Below, one piece after another: positions 9,369 to 18,844 of a DNA stretch of 64,000 nucleotides. Origin of the DNA: Pseudoalteromonas sp. P1-25 (GTDB taxonomy: Bacteria; Pseudomonadota; Gammaproteobacteria; Enterobacterales; Alteromonadaceae); NCBI RefSeq assembly GCF_001401805.1, contig NZ_LKDW01000003.1, positions 62,001 to 126,000 on the forward strand. Reading direction: 5' to 3'. Under the pieces are notes generated by a model, which saw nothing but the letters and a program-made list of their open reading frames with translations, had not been told where the DNA came from and searched no databases. Positions within the stretch are counted from its first letter, which is position 1. Every line of letters starts with the position of its first letter. Both the position numbers and the translations under genes were made by a program.

Positions 9369-10619
9369 ATGTCTGCCACATCGTTCTCATCTCTAAAACT
9401 CGATTCGTTATTACTAACAGCAATTGAGCAAAATAATTACACCACGCCTACCGCCATTCAGGTTAAAACTATTCCGCACATATTAGCGGGCAGCGATGTA
9501 ATGGGCAGTGCGCAAACAGGCACAGGTAAAACAGCCGCCTTTGTATTACCACTACTACATAAGCTTTTAAATACACCAAAAAAAGATGAGCCAGGTATAG
9601 CCCGAGTAGTTATTTTAACCCCCACACGTGAGCTTGCTCAGCAAGTATTTGCAAGCTTTGAAAAATACGCTCAAGGCAGTAATATTCAAGGCGCTTTAGC
9701 GTATGGCGGCGCAAGTATTGGCCCGCAAATTAAAGCACTTAAAACGGCGCAAGTGATAGTCGCAACACCTGGGCGTTTACTTGATCATATCGTTAAAGGC
9801 AGTGTGGTGCTTTCAAGTGTTGATTCGTTAGTATTTGATGAAGCCGACCGTATGCTGGATATGGGCTTTATTGATGAAATAAAACGTATTTTGCGCCACA
9901 TTCCAGGCGATCGCCAAACCTTATTGTTCTCAGCCACATTTGATGACAGCGTGTTTGAGCTGAGTAAAAAACTACTTAAAAACCCCGAGCTGATTGAAGT
10001 TGATAAACGTAACTCAGCCGCCGTGGAAGTAGAGCAAGTTATTTACGCAGTTGATGAAGATAGAAAGCGTGAGCTTGTATCACACATGATTGGCATGAAA
10101 AATTGGCGCCAAGTACTTATATTCACGCGTACAAAACAAATGGCCGATAAACTTGCCAAAGAAATGTGTAAAGACGGTTTAAAAACTGAGTCTATCCATG
10201 GCGATAAATCGCAAGGTGCACGCGACCGTGCATTACAAAACTTTAAAGAAGGCTCAACGCGTGTATTAGTTGCCACTGATGTAGCTGCCCGCGGTTTAGA
10301 TATTCCCGCGCTTAAATACGTAATAAATTTTGAGCTACCTTACATAGCAGAAGATTACGTACACCGAATTGGCCGTACAGGTCGCGCTGGCGAGCAAGGC
10401 CTTGCCATGTCGCTGGTAAGTATTGATGAGCAATGGTTACTGGAAGAAATTGAAGTACTACTTGATACCCGTTTAACACCACAATGGCTAGAAGGTTACG
10501 AGCCTGATTTAAACAAGCCCCCTAAAGATAACCGTAAAAACACCAATAAAGCCCGTAAAGATCGCGATAAAAAGCGCATTACGGGGCAAAGAGCACCAAG
10601 TAAACGCCGCAGAAAGTAG
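9369..10619 (+). CDS. rhlE: DEAD-box ATP-dependent RNA helicase, RhlE type
   Basis: 416 residues from the ATG at 9369; an upstream in-frame TTG at 9318 lies just after the previous terminator and would add 17 unconserved residues. Helicase motifs in order: Q motif (PTAIQ), AQTGTGKT, PTRELA, TPGR, DEAD, SAT, then ARGLD and HRIGRTGR. The sequence around GKNW-like 'IGMKNWRQVLIFTRTK' and 'IHGDKSQGARDRAL' matches RhlE better than SrmB, DbpA or CsdA. A short lysine/arginine-rich tail ends the protein. Likely role: RNA remodelling or ribosome assembly. Confidence 0.9.
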   Translation: MSATSFSSLKLDSLLLTAIEQNNYTTPTAIQVKTIPHILAGSDVMGSAQTGTGKTAAFVLPLLHKLLNTPKKDEPGIARVVILTPTRELAQQVFASFEKYAQGSNIQGALAYGGASIGPQIKALKTAQVIVATPGRLLDHIVKGSVVLSSVDSLVFDEADRMLDMGFIDEIKRILRHIPGDRQTLLFSATFDDSVFELSKKLLKNPELIEVDKRNSAAVEVEQVIYAVDEDRKRELVSHMIGMKNWRQVLIFTRTKQMADKLAKEMCKDGLKTESIHGDKSQGARDRALQNFKEGSTRVLVATDVAARGLDIPALKYVINFELPYIAEDYVHRIGRTGRAGEQGLAMSLVSIDEQWLLEEIEVLLDTRLTPQWLEGYEPDLNKPPKDNRKNTNKARKDRDKKRITGQRAPSKRRRK

Positions 10620-10674
10620 CCTTAAACATATTTATTTGGCTATACTGAGGCGACTAAATAGCTGAGGTATAGTT

Positions 10675-11652
10675 ATGTTTGAAACAGATAAATGGGCATT
10701 TTCTGGTATCGATGGCCAAATATCGTTACATAAATGGCAAAAAACCATTGATCTGATTACGGGGCTTTTTTCAGCTCCTTCCGGCTATATAGTTCAGGCT
10801 ACTAGTAAAGGCTATCGCGTAGTTATTAGAGCAAATGAAGGCGGCTCACACTTTGAAACCAACCCTATACTCCCTCCAGAAACGCCCTTGTTTTGTAAAT
10901 ATGTAGCCGAAAACAACAAAACCTTATATGTAAATAATGCCAGTAATGATGCGCAGTGGAATACCATGCCAGAGGTGATTGAAGATGATGTTGAATCCTA
11001 CCTTGGCCTGCCAATTCACTGGCCTGAAGGCGAAGTATTTGGCACCTTGTGTTTAAAAGATTCAAAAAAAACCAGTTACACCGATGAATATTTTGAGCTA
11101 ATAGAGCAGCTGCGTGATTTAATTGAAGACGATTTAGCCCTTATTTATAGCTTTGAGCAAATGCGCGAAATAGCCATGCTTGACCCGCTTACCAACATTT
11201 ATAACCGCCGTGCACTAAGCTTACTTGCCCAACACAAACTTAATTTAGCACTGCGTTTGGGTTTTGATGTGTGTTGCTTGTTTATTGATATAAACGACTT
11301 TAAAAAACTAAACGACACTTACGGCCATGATATAGGCGATCAGGCGCTAATCATTTTGGCAAATACCCTAAAAGCACATTTAAGAGAGGCTGATATAGTA
11401 GGGCGTTTAGGGGGCGATGAATTTGTAGCTGTAATGCAAATTAGTGATAGAAGTAAGCTTAACCATATTATTGATAAAATAAAAATTGAGTATGCAAACG
11501 CACTATTAGAAAACAACGTATGCGCGCTGACACTCAGCATAGGCGAAAGTTTTACTAATAAACAAAAGCAACCCTTTGATACGTTATTAAATTTGGCCGA
11601 TCATCAAATGTATAAAAATAAACAAGCGTACAAATTGGCTAAAAAAGCATAA
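10675..11652 (+). CDS. GAF-GGDEF diguanylate cyclase
   Basis: 325 residues, soluble. Residues ~25-160 form a GAF-like sensor domain (YLGLPIHWPEGEVFGTLCLKD is the characteristic strand-turn-strand, read here in two pieces). The GGDEF domain has DINDFKKLNDTYGHD and an active site GGDEF at 246-250, with an inhibitory-site READ five residues upstream. It should make c-di-GMP under control of a small-molecule or redox cue. It lies 55 bases after rhlE with no terminator seen, so read-through is possible. Confidence 0.9.
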   Translation: MFETDKWAFSGIDGQISLHKWQKTIDLITGLFSAPSGYIVQATSKGYRVVIRANEGGSHFETNPILPPETPLFCKYVAENNKTLYVNNASNDAQWNTMPEVIEDDVESYLGLPIHWPEGEVFGTLCLKDSKKTSYTDEYFELIEQLRDLIEDDLALIYSFEQMREIAMLDPLTNIYNRRALSLLAQHKLNLALRLGFDVCCLFIDINDFKKLNDTYGHDIGDQALIILANTLKAHLREADIVGRLGGDEFVAVMQISDRSKLNHIIDKIKIEYANALLENNVCALTLSIGESFTNKQKQPFDTLLNLADHQMYKNKQAYKLAKKA

Positions 11653-11728
11653 TAATAAAAGCAATACACTTAAACATAGCAACAAAAAGCAAGCCATTAG
11701 GCTTGCTATAAACGGGGAGAATGAGGCG

Positions 11729-12685
11729 TTAAGCGATTTGTTTTTCGGCTAAGTTTAATTCCATCGTGGCTTTTAATAAACGGTATAAGTTTATTGATGC
11801 GTCAATTTCTTCTTTACGGTTTGTTAAGCTTTCAATATTTAAGCCCAGTGGCACATCAAGGTGTGCACAGCTTTTGAGTATTAGGTCGAGATTTTCTCGG
11901 CAAATACGTACCGATTCACTTAAGGTGTTTTCTGCATCAAGCATGCGCCATTTAGTGGCCTCTGGCACTGAGATACCCAACCATTGCATAAACTCTAAGG
12001 TTTTATCGCCACCGCACGGGGTAAACGTTAAAATAATTCGTTTTGGTGTAATACCTTGCGCTTTACAGGTACGCGCATAACTTGTGATTAGCTCTATCGT
12101 TGCTTGTGCGTCGTAAACCGCTTGCGATATAAAAAACTGACACCCTTGTGCTGTTTTTTCTATAAGGCGCTCGTGCTCATTTCGCTTACTTGCATGGCGC
12201 TCTGCTATGGTAACGCCCCCTAAAAAGAAGTCATCACTTTGCTCTGCAAGCGTTTTATAGGCATTGGGCAAGCTTAGTTTTATATCACCCACCGATGAAG
12301 GGCTACCCACTAAAACCACATTTTTTAAATCGTAGTCGTTTTTGGTTTCATCCAACCAGCCTTTAAACTCTTCTACACCACGCTGTGCCACACTTTTGTA
12401 AGTAATGACATCCGGAGCAGATAAATTACGTAGTAAGTGGCTGTATTCACGTGGGTCTACAGTTTGTTTAAACGGAAATGGGCGTGCTTTATCTGTACGA
12501 CTACTTTCATCTTGAATGTCGTAAATTATTACGCCGTCGTATTCAATTTCGTGTAAGCGAGCAAGTAGTTTTTCTGCAATGATTTTTAGTTGCACTTTAT
12601 CAGTACCAATTTTAGGCGGGGTAGTACCAATAAGATAAACACCTTGATTGGTGTCTTCTATTTTTTCTTGTAGTGATAAAGCCAT
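11729..12685 (-). CDS. Methylenetetrahydrofolate reductase-like protein
   Basis: TIM-barrel protein of the MetF family, about 318 residues. It is divergent from canonical E. coli MetF but has recognisable LVGSPSS, GGVTIAERH and FFISQAVYD segments. It probably uses FAD and reduces methylene-THF or a related folate. The ATG at 12685 (MALSLQEK) is preferred because GAGG lies just upstream; an in-frame ATG at 12694 adds three residues. A MetJ-type operator lies 53-68 bases upstream of the start, which supports a role in methionine supply. Whether a canonical metF exists elsewhere is unknown. Confidence 0.75.
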   Translation of the reverse strand: MALSLQEKIEDTNQGVYLIGTTPPKIGTDKVQLKIIAEKLLARLHEIEYDGVIIYDIQDESSRTDKARPFPFKQTVDPREYSHLLRNLSAPDVITYKSVAQRGVEEFKGWLDETKNDYDLKNVVLVGSPSSVGDIKLSLPNAYKTLAEQSDDFFLGGVTIAERHASKRNEHERLIEKTAQGCQFFISQAVYDAQATIELITSYARTCKAQGITPKRIILTFTPCGGDKTLEFMQWLGISVPEATKWRMLDAENTLSESVRICRENLDLILKSCAHLDVPLGLNIESLTNRKEEIDASINLYRLLKATMELNLAEKQIA

Positions 12686-12737
12686 AATCCTCATTCCAGC
12701 TTAGTCCAATGTATGTAATTTAATATAGCAGCCATTT

Positions 12738-12753
12738 AGACGTCTAGATAGAT
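12738..12753 (-). promoter_or_regulatory. Tandem MetJ boxes upstream of the metF-like gene
   Basis: AGACGTCT followed directly by AGATAGAT: one perfect and one imperfect 8-base met box in tandem, the arrangement the MetJ-SAM repressor needs. Located 53-68 bases before the metF-like start. MetJ itself is not in the window. Confidence 0.72.
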
Positions 12754-12857
12754 TTATTTGGTGAAAGTTTTTCAATTAACTTGAGTGTTTTTCATGCTTA
12801 AGTGTTTTTAAAATAGGGAATTGACACAGTTGTTTACATTAAAACTGTCGCAAAGCT

Positions 12858-12885
12858 CTTACAATCATTTGCTTTAGGGCATAAT
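12858..12885 (+). promoter_or_regulatory. Possible sigma-70 promoter of the M16 protease gene
   Basis: CTTACA, 16-base spacer, CATAAT, ending 59 bases before the M16 protease start. The fit is moderate (4/6 and 5/6). Confidence 0.4.
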
Positions 12886-12944
12886 CAACTATGAATTAGC
12901 ATTAAATCTAATAACAAATTTGCTCAATTTAAAAAGGGACAACA

Positions 12945-15824
12945 ATGAAATTTAAATTACTAGCAACAAGCTTAGCGGTATCGCTGGCGCTAACAGGCTG
13001 CGCAACACAGCAAAGCGAAAACACCCAAGCAGCACAGCAACAGCAAACAACAGCCGCTGATGAGCGTGTATTTTCGCAAGAGTACTTAATCGAAGAGCTT
13101 GATAACGGCTTACGTGTAATGGTTGTTAAAACCGATTACCCCGATGTAGTGTCGCTGCAAATTCCGGTATCGGTTGGTTCACGAAATGAAGTAAAAGAAG
13201 GTAAAACCGGGTTTGCTCACTTTTTTGAGCACATGATGTTTAAAGGTTCTAAAAAATTCCCGCAAGACGAATACACTGCCATTTTTAAAAATGCAGGGGT
13301 AGATAACCGTGCTTACACCACTAATGATTACACAAACTACCATTTAAACTTTTCAAAGCAGCACCTTGATAAAGTACTTGAAATTGAAGCCGATATTTTT
13401 CAAAACTTAACCTACACCGAAGAGCAATTTAGAACCGAAGCGCTAACGGTTAAAGGGGAGTATTTAAAAAATAACGCCAGCCCAATTCGTAAGTTATTGA
13501 GCGCAGTTCGCGAAGAAGCGTTTGATACACACACCTATAAACATACCACCATGGGCTTTTTTGAAGATATTGAAGCCATGCCAGATCAAATGGCGTACGG
13601 TAAAGAATTTTTTGATAAGTTTTATAAGCCAGAATATGTATCGCTAGTAATTGTCGGCGATGTAGACCCTAAAGCCACGATGGTGATGGTGAAAAAACAT
13701 TGGGGTGGCTGGAAAAAAGGCAATTACGTTGCCGATATAAAAGCCGAGCCTGCACAACAAGCGCCTAAATATGTACATGAGAAAAACGAAGGTCTGCCTG
13801 GTCATTGGTTGCTTGTATCTTACAAAGGAGCGGCCTGGGAGCCTGCAAAAAAAGATAGAGCCGCGCTTGATTTAATCTCACAACTTTATTTTTCAAATAA
13901 CTCAGATTTATATCAAGAGCTGGTTGTTGAAAAACAAATAGCGAGTCAAATGTTTACCTATAATCCAGAAACAAAAGATCCTGGTTTATTGCATGTATTT
14001 GTAAAAGTAGAAAATGAAGATGATTTAGCAAAAGCACGCGATGCTATTAATCGCACTTACGCAAAAGCACGTACCGAACTTGTTGATGAGCAAAAACTAA
14101 GTGATTTAAAATCGAACCTTAAATACAGCTTTATTAACGGCTTAGATTCATCACAAGCAATTGCGTCAACCCTTGCAAGGTACATGCATTTTGAGCGCGA
14201 TCCAGAGGTAATTAACCAACTTTATAAATCGGCCGACAACATCACAGCACAAGATATTAAAGCCGTGGCTAATAAATACTTTGTAGATGACGCGCGTACA
14301 ACCGTAACTATGTCGGCACTTGATAAAGCGCCAGGGTTTGAGCAGGAAGCAAGCTTAAACGCGTTAGTTGCAAAGCTTGATAAAGCGCCTGAAGCGCCAG
14401 TATTTAAAGTGCTTGATAAAACCAATAGCTCGCCACTGATTGACGTAAACTTTTTATTCAATACAGGGGCTGCCGCAGACCCTAAAGGTAAAAAAGGGGT
14501 TGCTGCGCTTACAGCCGCTATGCTTGCTCAAGGTGGCTCGCAAAGTACGAGTTACAAAGAGATACAAAAAGCGCTTTACCCGCTTGCGGGTAGTTTCGGT
14601 TATCAAATAGATAAAGAAATGCTGTCGTTCCAAGGGCGTATACATAAAGACAATGCTGAAACATGGTATGCAATTATAAGCGAGCAACTGCTTAACCCAG
14701 GTTTTAGAGACGATGACTTTAAACGCCTTAAAAAAGAAATGATCGACGGTATTAAATCGGGCTTAAAAGCCTCTAACGACGAAGAGCTTGGTAAAGAAGT
14801 ACTCTACAGCACGCTTTATAAAGGCCACCCATACGAAAGCTACAACTACGGCGATATTTCGGATTTAGAAGCGCTAACGCTTGATGATGTAAAAGCATTT
14901 TACAACACAGAGCTTACCCAATCTAAACTAACACTGGGTTTAATTGGCGCTGTGCCAAAAGCACTTAAAGCCGAAATTAAGAGCGATTTAGCAACCTTAC
15001 CTAAAGGCGAGCAAAGCCGTTTAAGTATTCCTGATGCGCCAGAACTTAAAGGTCATCATGCAACAATTGTAGAAAAGTCAGCGCAATCTACCGCGGTATC
15101 GTTTGGTTTCCCAATTGATACTATTCGTAGCAGCGAAGATTGGACCGCCCTTTGGCTTGTGCGTTCGTACTTTGGTGAGCATCGTAGTTCTAACTCATAC
15201 CTGTATGAGCGAATTCGTCAAACACGGGGTATGAACTACGGTGATTACGCCTACATTGAGTACTTCCCGCGTGGTATGTTTCAAACTAAACCTGATGCAA
15301 ACTTAGGACGCTCTGAGCAAATATTCCAAATCTGGTTACGCCCGCTGCGCTCTAATAACGATGCACACTTTGCAACGCGTACTGCATTGTTTGAGCTGGA
15401 TAAGCTCATTAAAAATGGTTTAACCGAAAAAGACTTTGAAGCAACACGTAACTTTTTAATTAACTACGTACCGCAGCTTGTCGCAAGTCAAAACCGCCAG
15501 TTAGGCTATGCACTTGATAGCGAATTTTATAATACGGAGTCGTTTGTAAAGTACGTGACAAATAAACTTGAAAAGCTAACACTTGCTGATGTTAATCGCG
15601 TGATTAAAGATAACCTGCAAACAGACAACGTGCAGTATGTGTTTATTACCGGTGACGGCGAAGACATGAAAAAACGTTTAGTGTCAGAGCAAACATCGCC
15701 AATGGTTTACAACACAGAAAAACCAGCAGAACTTGTTGCTGAGGATAAAGTCATTGCCGATTACAAATTAGCAATCCCAGCTAAAAATATTGAAGTAATG
15801 GCCGTTGAAAAAGTGTTTCAGTAA
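12945..15824 (+). CDS. M16 family zinc metallopeptidase, lipoprotein
   Basis: Large envelope-anchored peptidase of 959 residues. The signal peptide ends in a lipobox LTGC (Cys19), followed by a Gln/Ala-rich linker. The inverted zinc motif HFFEH is at residues 92-96, with the downstream glutamate in the EEQFRTEAL helix about 75 residues later. The protein has two tandem M16 units: the N-terminal one is catalytic, the second (from ~490) lacks HxxEH and is the structural half. A clear ribosome-binding site (AAAGGGAC) precedes the ATG. Substrates are unknown; family members degrade short peptides. A terminator follows at 15849-15885. Confidence 0.93.
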   Translation: MKFKLLATSLAVSLALTGCATQQSENTQAAQQQQTTAADERVFSQEYLIEELDNGLRVMVVKTDYPDVVSLQIPVSVGSRNEVKEGKTGFAHFFEHMMFKGSKKFPQDEYTAIFKNAGVDNRAYTTNDYTNYHLNFSKQHLDKVLEIEADIFQNLTYTEEQFRTEALTVKGEYLKNNASPIRKLLSAVREEAFDTHTYKHTTMGFFEDIEAMPDQMAYGKEFFDKFYKPEYVSLVIVGDVDPKATMVMVKKHWGGWKKGNYVADIKAEPAQQAPKYVHEKNEGLPGHWLLVSYKGAAWEPAKKDRAALDLISQLYFSNNSDLYQELVVEKQIASQMFTYNPETKDPGLLHVFVKVENEDDLAKARDAINRTYAKARTELVDEQKLSDLKSNLKYSFINGLDSSQAIASTLARYMHFERDPEVINQLYKSADNITAQDIKAVANKYFVDDARTTVTMSALDKAPGFEQEASLNALVAKLDKAPEAPVFKVLDKTNSSPLIDVNFLFNTGAAADPKGKKGVAALTAAMLAQGGSQSTSYKEIQKALYPLAGSFGYQIDKEMLSFQGRIHKDNAETWYAIISEQLLNPGFRDDDFKRLKKEMIDGIKSGLKASNDEELGKEVLYSTLYKGHPYESYNYGDISDLEALTLDDVKAFYNTELTQSKLTLGLIGAVPKALKAEIKSDLATLPKGEQSRLSIPDAPELKGHHATIVEKSAQSTAVSFGFPIDTIRSSEDWTALWLVRSYFGEHRSSNSYLYERIRQTRGMNYGDYAYIEYFPRGMFQTKPDANLGRSEQIFQIWLRPLRSNNDAHFATRTALFELDKLIKNGLTEKDFEATRNFLINYVPQLVASQNRQLGYALDSEFYNTESFVKYVTNKLEKLTLADVNRVIKDNLQTDNVQYVFITGDGEDMKKRLVSEQTSPMVYNTEKPAELVAEDKVIADYKLAIPAKNIEVMAVEKVFQ

Positions 15825-15848
15825 TTTAAGCGCTTTATTCAATATATA

Positions 15849-15885
15849 AAAAATGCCCCAGTGCTTATAGCCTGGGGCATTTTTA
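15849..15885 (+). terminator. Intrinsic terminator between the M16 protease and the HTH gene
   Basis: Stem AAAAATGCCCCAG/CTGGGGCATTTTT with a loop of about ten bases. It is symmetric, so it can serve both converging units. Confidence 0.87.
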
Positions 15886-15903
15886 TTTAATTAGCGTAGG
15901 GTA

Positions 15904-16218
15904 TTAGTTAGTCGCTAAAAGCACTGAACCTGCGCCTAGAGCAAAGCTTATTAAGGAGCTAATAACAACGCCCGCTAAAAAGCTTTTAGTTGGTGTACTT
16001 TTAACGGTGTCATTTACAGGTTCATCAAGTTTAATTAGCTCGCCTTGGCGTACTTCAAGTACCGCGCATAGTGCCATAGTGGTTTCTTTAGAAGCGGCGC
16101 CTTGTTTTTCTACTCGTTGAATGGTCCGCAAGCTTACGTCGCAGGCATCTGCAAGCTGCTGCTGTGTCCAATTCAACTTACTTCTAAGCGATTTAATTGT
16201 TGTAGGATTTAATTGCAC
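15904..16218 (-). CDS. XRE-family HTH regulator with C-terminal membrane helix
   Basis: 104 residues. Residues ~8-60 form a Cro/CI-type helix-turn-helix (LNWTQQQLADACDVSLRTIQ). After a short linker, a hydrophobic helix (FLAGVVISSLISFALGAGSV) spans the membrane, which is unusual for this family and suggests a membrane-tethered DNA binder. The start is GTG, one base after the stop of the upstream gene at 16220, with GGAAG seven bases before it, so translation is coupled to that gene. Target unknown; it may bind the inverted repeat upstream of the operon. Confidence 0.8.
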   Translation of the reverse strand: MQLNPTTIKSLRSKLNWTQQQLADACDVSLRTIQRVEKQGAASKETTMALCAVLEVRQGELIKLDEPVNDTVKSTPTKSFLAGVVISSLISFALGAGSVLLATN

Positions 16219-16219
16219 G

Positions 16220-16627
16220 TTAAAGCTTCCCTACAAATAGTTCAACAATGGTTGCCGTTGTATAGCCAAACACCGCTCCGCCTAATGTGCAGCCAGCAAG
16301 AAAAAATGCTGCCTTTTTAGGGTCGTCCGAAAGGCTAGATTGAACTTGTTTTGCAACGATTTTTGCATCTTTACAAAGTGTGCATTCTAGGCGCCCTGTG
16401 AATATGTTAAGCATGTCAAACTTTACTTGATACTGTGAGCCCTCAAAATCAAAAGAATGTGTGCTCGCACAATTAATAGTGCGTTTTTTACTGAATAAAT
16501 CATCGTTTATGTACACTTCTTCTTTACCAGTAAAGTAACTACCAAAGCAGGCTATTTGGTTGTCGCCATCTTGAAAGTAGAATTTATAACCAAGTCGTTT
16601 TGTATTTAATATATCGTTTTTCATCAT
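16220..16627 (-). CDS. Unknown protein with C-terminal hydrophobic segment, partner of the HTH gene
   Basis: 135 residues, no family recognised. The first ~100 residues are polar and beta-rich, with cysteines at ECTLC resembling half a metal site. The C-terminus has a glycine-rich membrane segment (AAFFLAGCTLGGAVFGYTTA). AAGGA five bases before the first ATG supports the start at 16627. It forms a two-gene unit with the tethered HTH regulator downstream, both ending in a membrane helix, so the two products probably meet at the inner membrane. Confidence 0.65.
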   Translation of the reverse strand: MMKNDILNTKRLGYKFYFQDGDNQIACFGSYFTGKEEVYINDDLFSKKRTINCASTHSFDFEGSQYQVKFDMLNIFTGRLECTLCKDAKIVAKQVQSSLSDDPKKAAFFLAGCTLGGAVFGYTTATIVELFVGKL

Positions 16628-16932
16628 CGTTATCCTTGTTGAGTTGATGATGCTAATTTAGCGTTTGTTTTTATTTTTTACGCCGTCAGTAGTATGTCAG
16701 TAGCTAGTTTGGCACATGACAGCAGCCCTGTCATGCTTCATTAGTACTTGATTATTAATATAAAAATAAATTTTATGAATTTTTATAGTTCACTTAACTG
16801 TCATATAGTGTATTACTTAACATTAATAAATTAAGTAACTAGCGTTTAGATAAATCAAGTAAAGTAAGAATATTTTGTTAAAAAATTGTTAGTGATTATA
16901 CTGGTGAACAACAAAGCTAAAATGGAAAGCTC
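16628..16932. promoter_or_regulatory. Divergent intergenic region with a perfect inverted repeat
   Basis: About 305 bases between the HTH operon and the PAS-GGDEF gene. It contains CATGACAG/CTGTCATG (16715-16722 and 16728-16735, five-base loop) and a direct repeat GTCAGTAG at 16685 and 16696. The rest is AT-rich promoter-like sequence. The repeat is a plausible operator for the HTH protein; that is inference. Confidence 0.45.
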
Positions 16933-17862
16933 GTGATTGACGATAAAGCGTTTTTTAAGTTGGTATTAGATACCACGCCCGACCAAGTAGTGGTTATTAA
17001 TTCTGCTGGCGATATAGTATACGTCAATAGAAGCTGGCAAAACTTTGGTGAACAAAACGACTGTGCCTGCTGTGATATGTGGGAGCAACAAAATTACTTA
17101 ACTGAGTGTGAGAAAGCAGCGCAAAAAGGAGACAGCTTTGGTTTAAAAGCATTTAACGGTATTAAATCAGTTATTTCAGGTGCTAATGGCGACTTCTATC
17201 TAGAATATCCGTGTCATAGCGAAGATGAAAAACGTTGGTTTATGATGCGTGTGGTCTCGTTTAACCATATAGATAATGCGTATTACGCTATTAGTCATCA
17301 AAATATTACCGAGCGAAAATTAGCAGAAGAGCAAGTACAAAAACTTGCCGCTATTGATGGCTTAACAGATATTGCTAACCGAGGCTTTTTTGATACCTTT
17401 TTAGAGCAAGAGTGGAATCGCTGTCAGCGTTTAAGTATGCCGCTTTCACTGGCTATAATTGATATTGATGATTTTAAATTACTTAATGATACCTACGGCC
17501 ACCAACAAGGCGATACATGTTTAAAAATGGTGGCTAAAGTACTTAATGAACACACTAAACGGCCCAGTGATTTATGCGCGCGTTTTGGTGGTGAAGAATT
17601 TGTACTAGTTTATGGAAATACAAACTCAGATCAGGCTTTGTTAGTATTGAACGATATTTTAGAAAACCTAAAACAGTTAAACATTGAAAATAAACATTCA
17701 TTACCCAGCAGAACCCTCACTGTTAGTGTAGGGTTGACTACTATTACACCAAGTAGTGATTTTACAGCGGCGTATTTAATCAAAGAAGCAGACGATTTAC
17801 TTTATAAAGCAAAAGATAAAGGAAAAGATGCTTTATGTGTGAGTGATTTAGCACTCGTATAA
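16933..17862 (+). CDS. PAS-GGDEF diguanylate cyclase
   Basis: 309 residues. An N-terminal PAS domain (~8-125: PDQVVVINSAGDIVYVNRSW, ending with the PAC-type HQNITERKLAEE) feeds a GGDEF domain with DIDDFKLLNDTYGHQ. The active site GGEEF is at 219-223, preceded by an inhibitory site RPSD. A cysteine cluster CACCDMW in the PAS part could bind metal or sense redox; this is inference. The start codon is GTG at 16933 with GGAAAG upstream. No membrane segment. Confidence 0.88.
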   Translation: MIDDKAFFKLVLDTTPDQVVVINSAGDIVYVNRSWQNFGEQNDCACCDMWEQQNYLTECEKAAQKGDSFGLKAFNGIKSVISGANGDFYLEYPCHSEDEKRWFMMRVVSFNHIDNAYYAISHQNITERKLAEEQVQKLAAIDGLTDIANRGFFDTFLEQEWNRCQRLSMPLSLAIIDIDDFKLLNDTYGHQQGDTCLKMVAKVLNEHTKRPSDLCARFGGEEFVLVYGNTNSDQALLVLNDILENLKQLNIENKHSLPSRTLTVSVGLTTITPSSDFTAAYLIKEADDLLYKAKDKGKDALCVSDLALV

Positions 17863-17985
17863 TTTTTTACCCTTAGTTATACCTAATAACCAGAACAAAT
17901 AACTAAGGCGTTAACACCTTAGGCTTTAAATCCGTTAAACTTGGGAAAAAGCTCTTTTTATATCAATTTAAGGCAGTGTAGTATT

Positions 17986-18804
17986 ATGCGTCATGAAATT
18001 TGGCAACAGCTTCGTAGTGAAGCTAATGAAGTTGTAACTCGCGAACCACTTTTAGCAAGTCATGTGTATTCATGCATTTTAAATCATGAGTGTTTGGGTT
18101 CAGCGTTAAGCTTTATTGTTGCTAATAAATTGGCAGATGCTGTGGTATCGGCTTTTACAATACGTGAGTTGTTCGACCAAGCGTTTGTAAAATGCGACCG
18201 CATGCTTACCTATGTTGCCGAAGACATTAAAGCCGTTAAAGACAGAGACCCAGCAGCTGAAACCTACCTTACGGTTATTTTAAACTTAAAAGGGTTTCAT
18301 GCTATTCAGGCGCATCGCTTGGCTAACTGTTTGTGGCAGCAAAACCGTAAAGAGCTTGCTCGTTTTATTCAAAGCCGTACCTCAGAAGTGTTTGGGGTTG
18401 ATATTCACCCTGCGTGTCAGGTTGGTAAAGGGATAATGTTTGACCACGCTACCGGTATTGTTATTGGTGAAACCGCAGTGATTGAAGATAACGTATCAAT
18501 ACTGCAATCGGTCACGCTTGGCGGTACGGGTAACGAGCAAGGCGACCGCCATCCTAAAATTAGAGCCGGTGTGCTTATTGGCGCAGGTGCTAAAGTGCTG
18601 GGTAATATTGAAGTAGGCGAGGGCGCACGTATTGGCGCAGGTTCTGTGGTACTTACAGCGGTACCGCCACATACCACTGCGGTAGGCGTACCAGCTAAAA
18701 TTATTGGCAGACCGGATTGCCCCTGTCCGGCGCAAAGTATGAATCAAAACTTTTTATCCACTCAAGAACCTGAGAACGAATCACACACCAGCGCTATGTT
18801 GTAA
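17986..18804 (+). CDS. cysE: Serine O-acetyltransferase
   Basis: Makes O-acetylserine from serine and acetyl-CoA, the committed step to cysteine. The ATG at 17986 (MRHEIWQQLRSEA) gives 272 residues, matching E. coli CysE; an upstream TTG would add unconserved residues. The N-terminal helical domain is followed by left-handed beta-helix hexapeptide repeats, with the active-site segment FDHATGIVIGE and the C-terminal arm. Works downstream of serA and serB, also in this window. Confidence 0.95.
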   Translation: MRHEIWQQLRSEANEVVTREPLLASHVYSCILNHECLGSALSFIVANKLADAVVSAFTIRELFDQAFVKCDRMLTYVAEDIKAVKDRDPAAETYLTVILNLKGFHAIQAHRLANCLWQQNRKELARFIQSRTSEVFGVDIHPACQVGKGIMFDHATGIVIGETAVIEDNVSILQSVTLGGTGNEQGDRHPKIRAGVLIGAGAKVLGNIEVGEGARIGAGSVVLTAVPPHTTAVGVPAKIIGRPDCPCPAQSMNQNFLSTQEPENESHTSAML

Positions 18805-18844
18805 TATTAACTTGTACAAATAAAAAATTTTAAAAGGGATTAAA

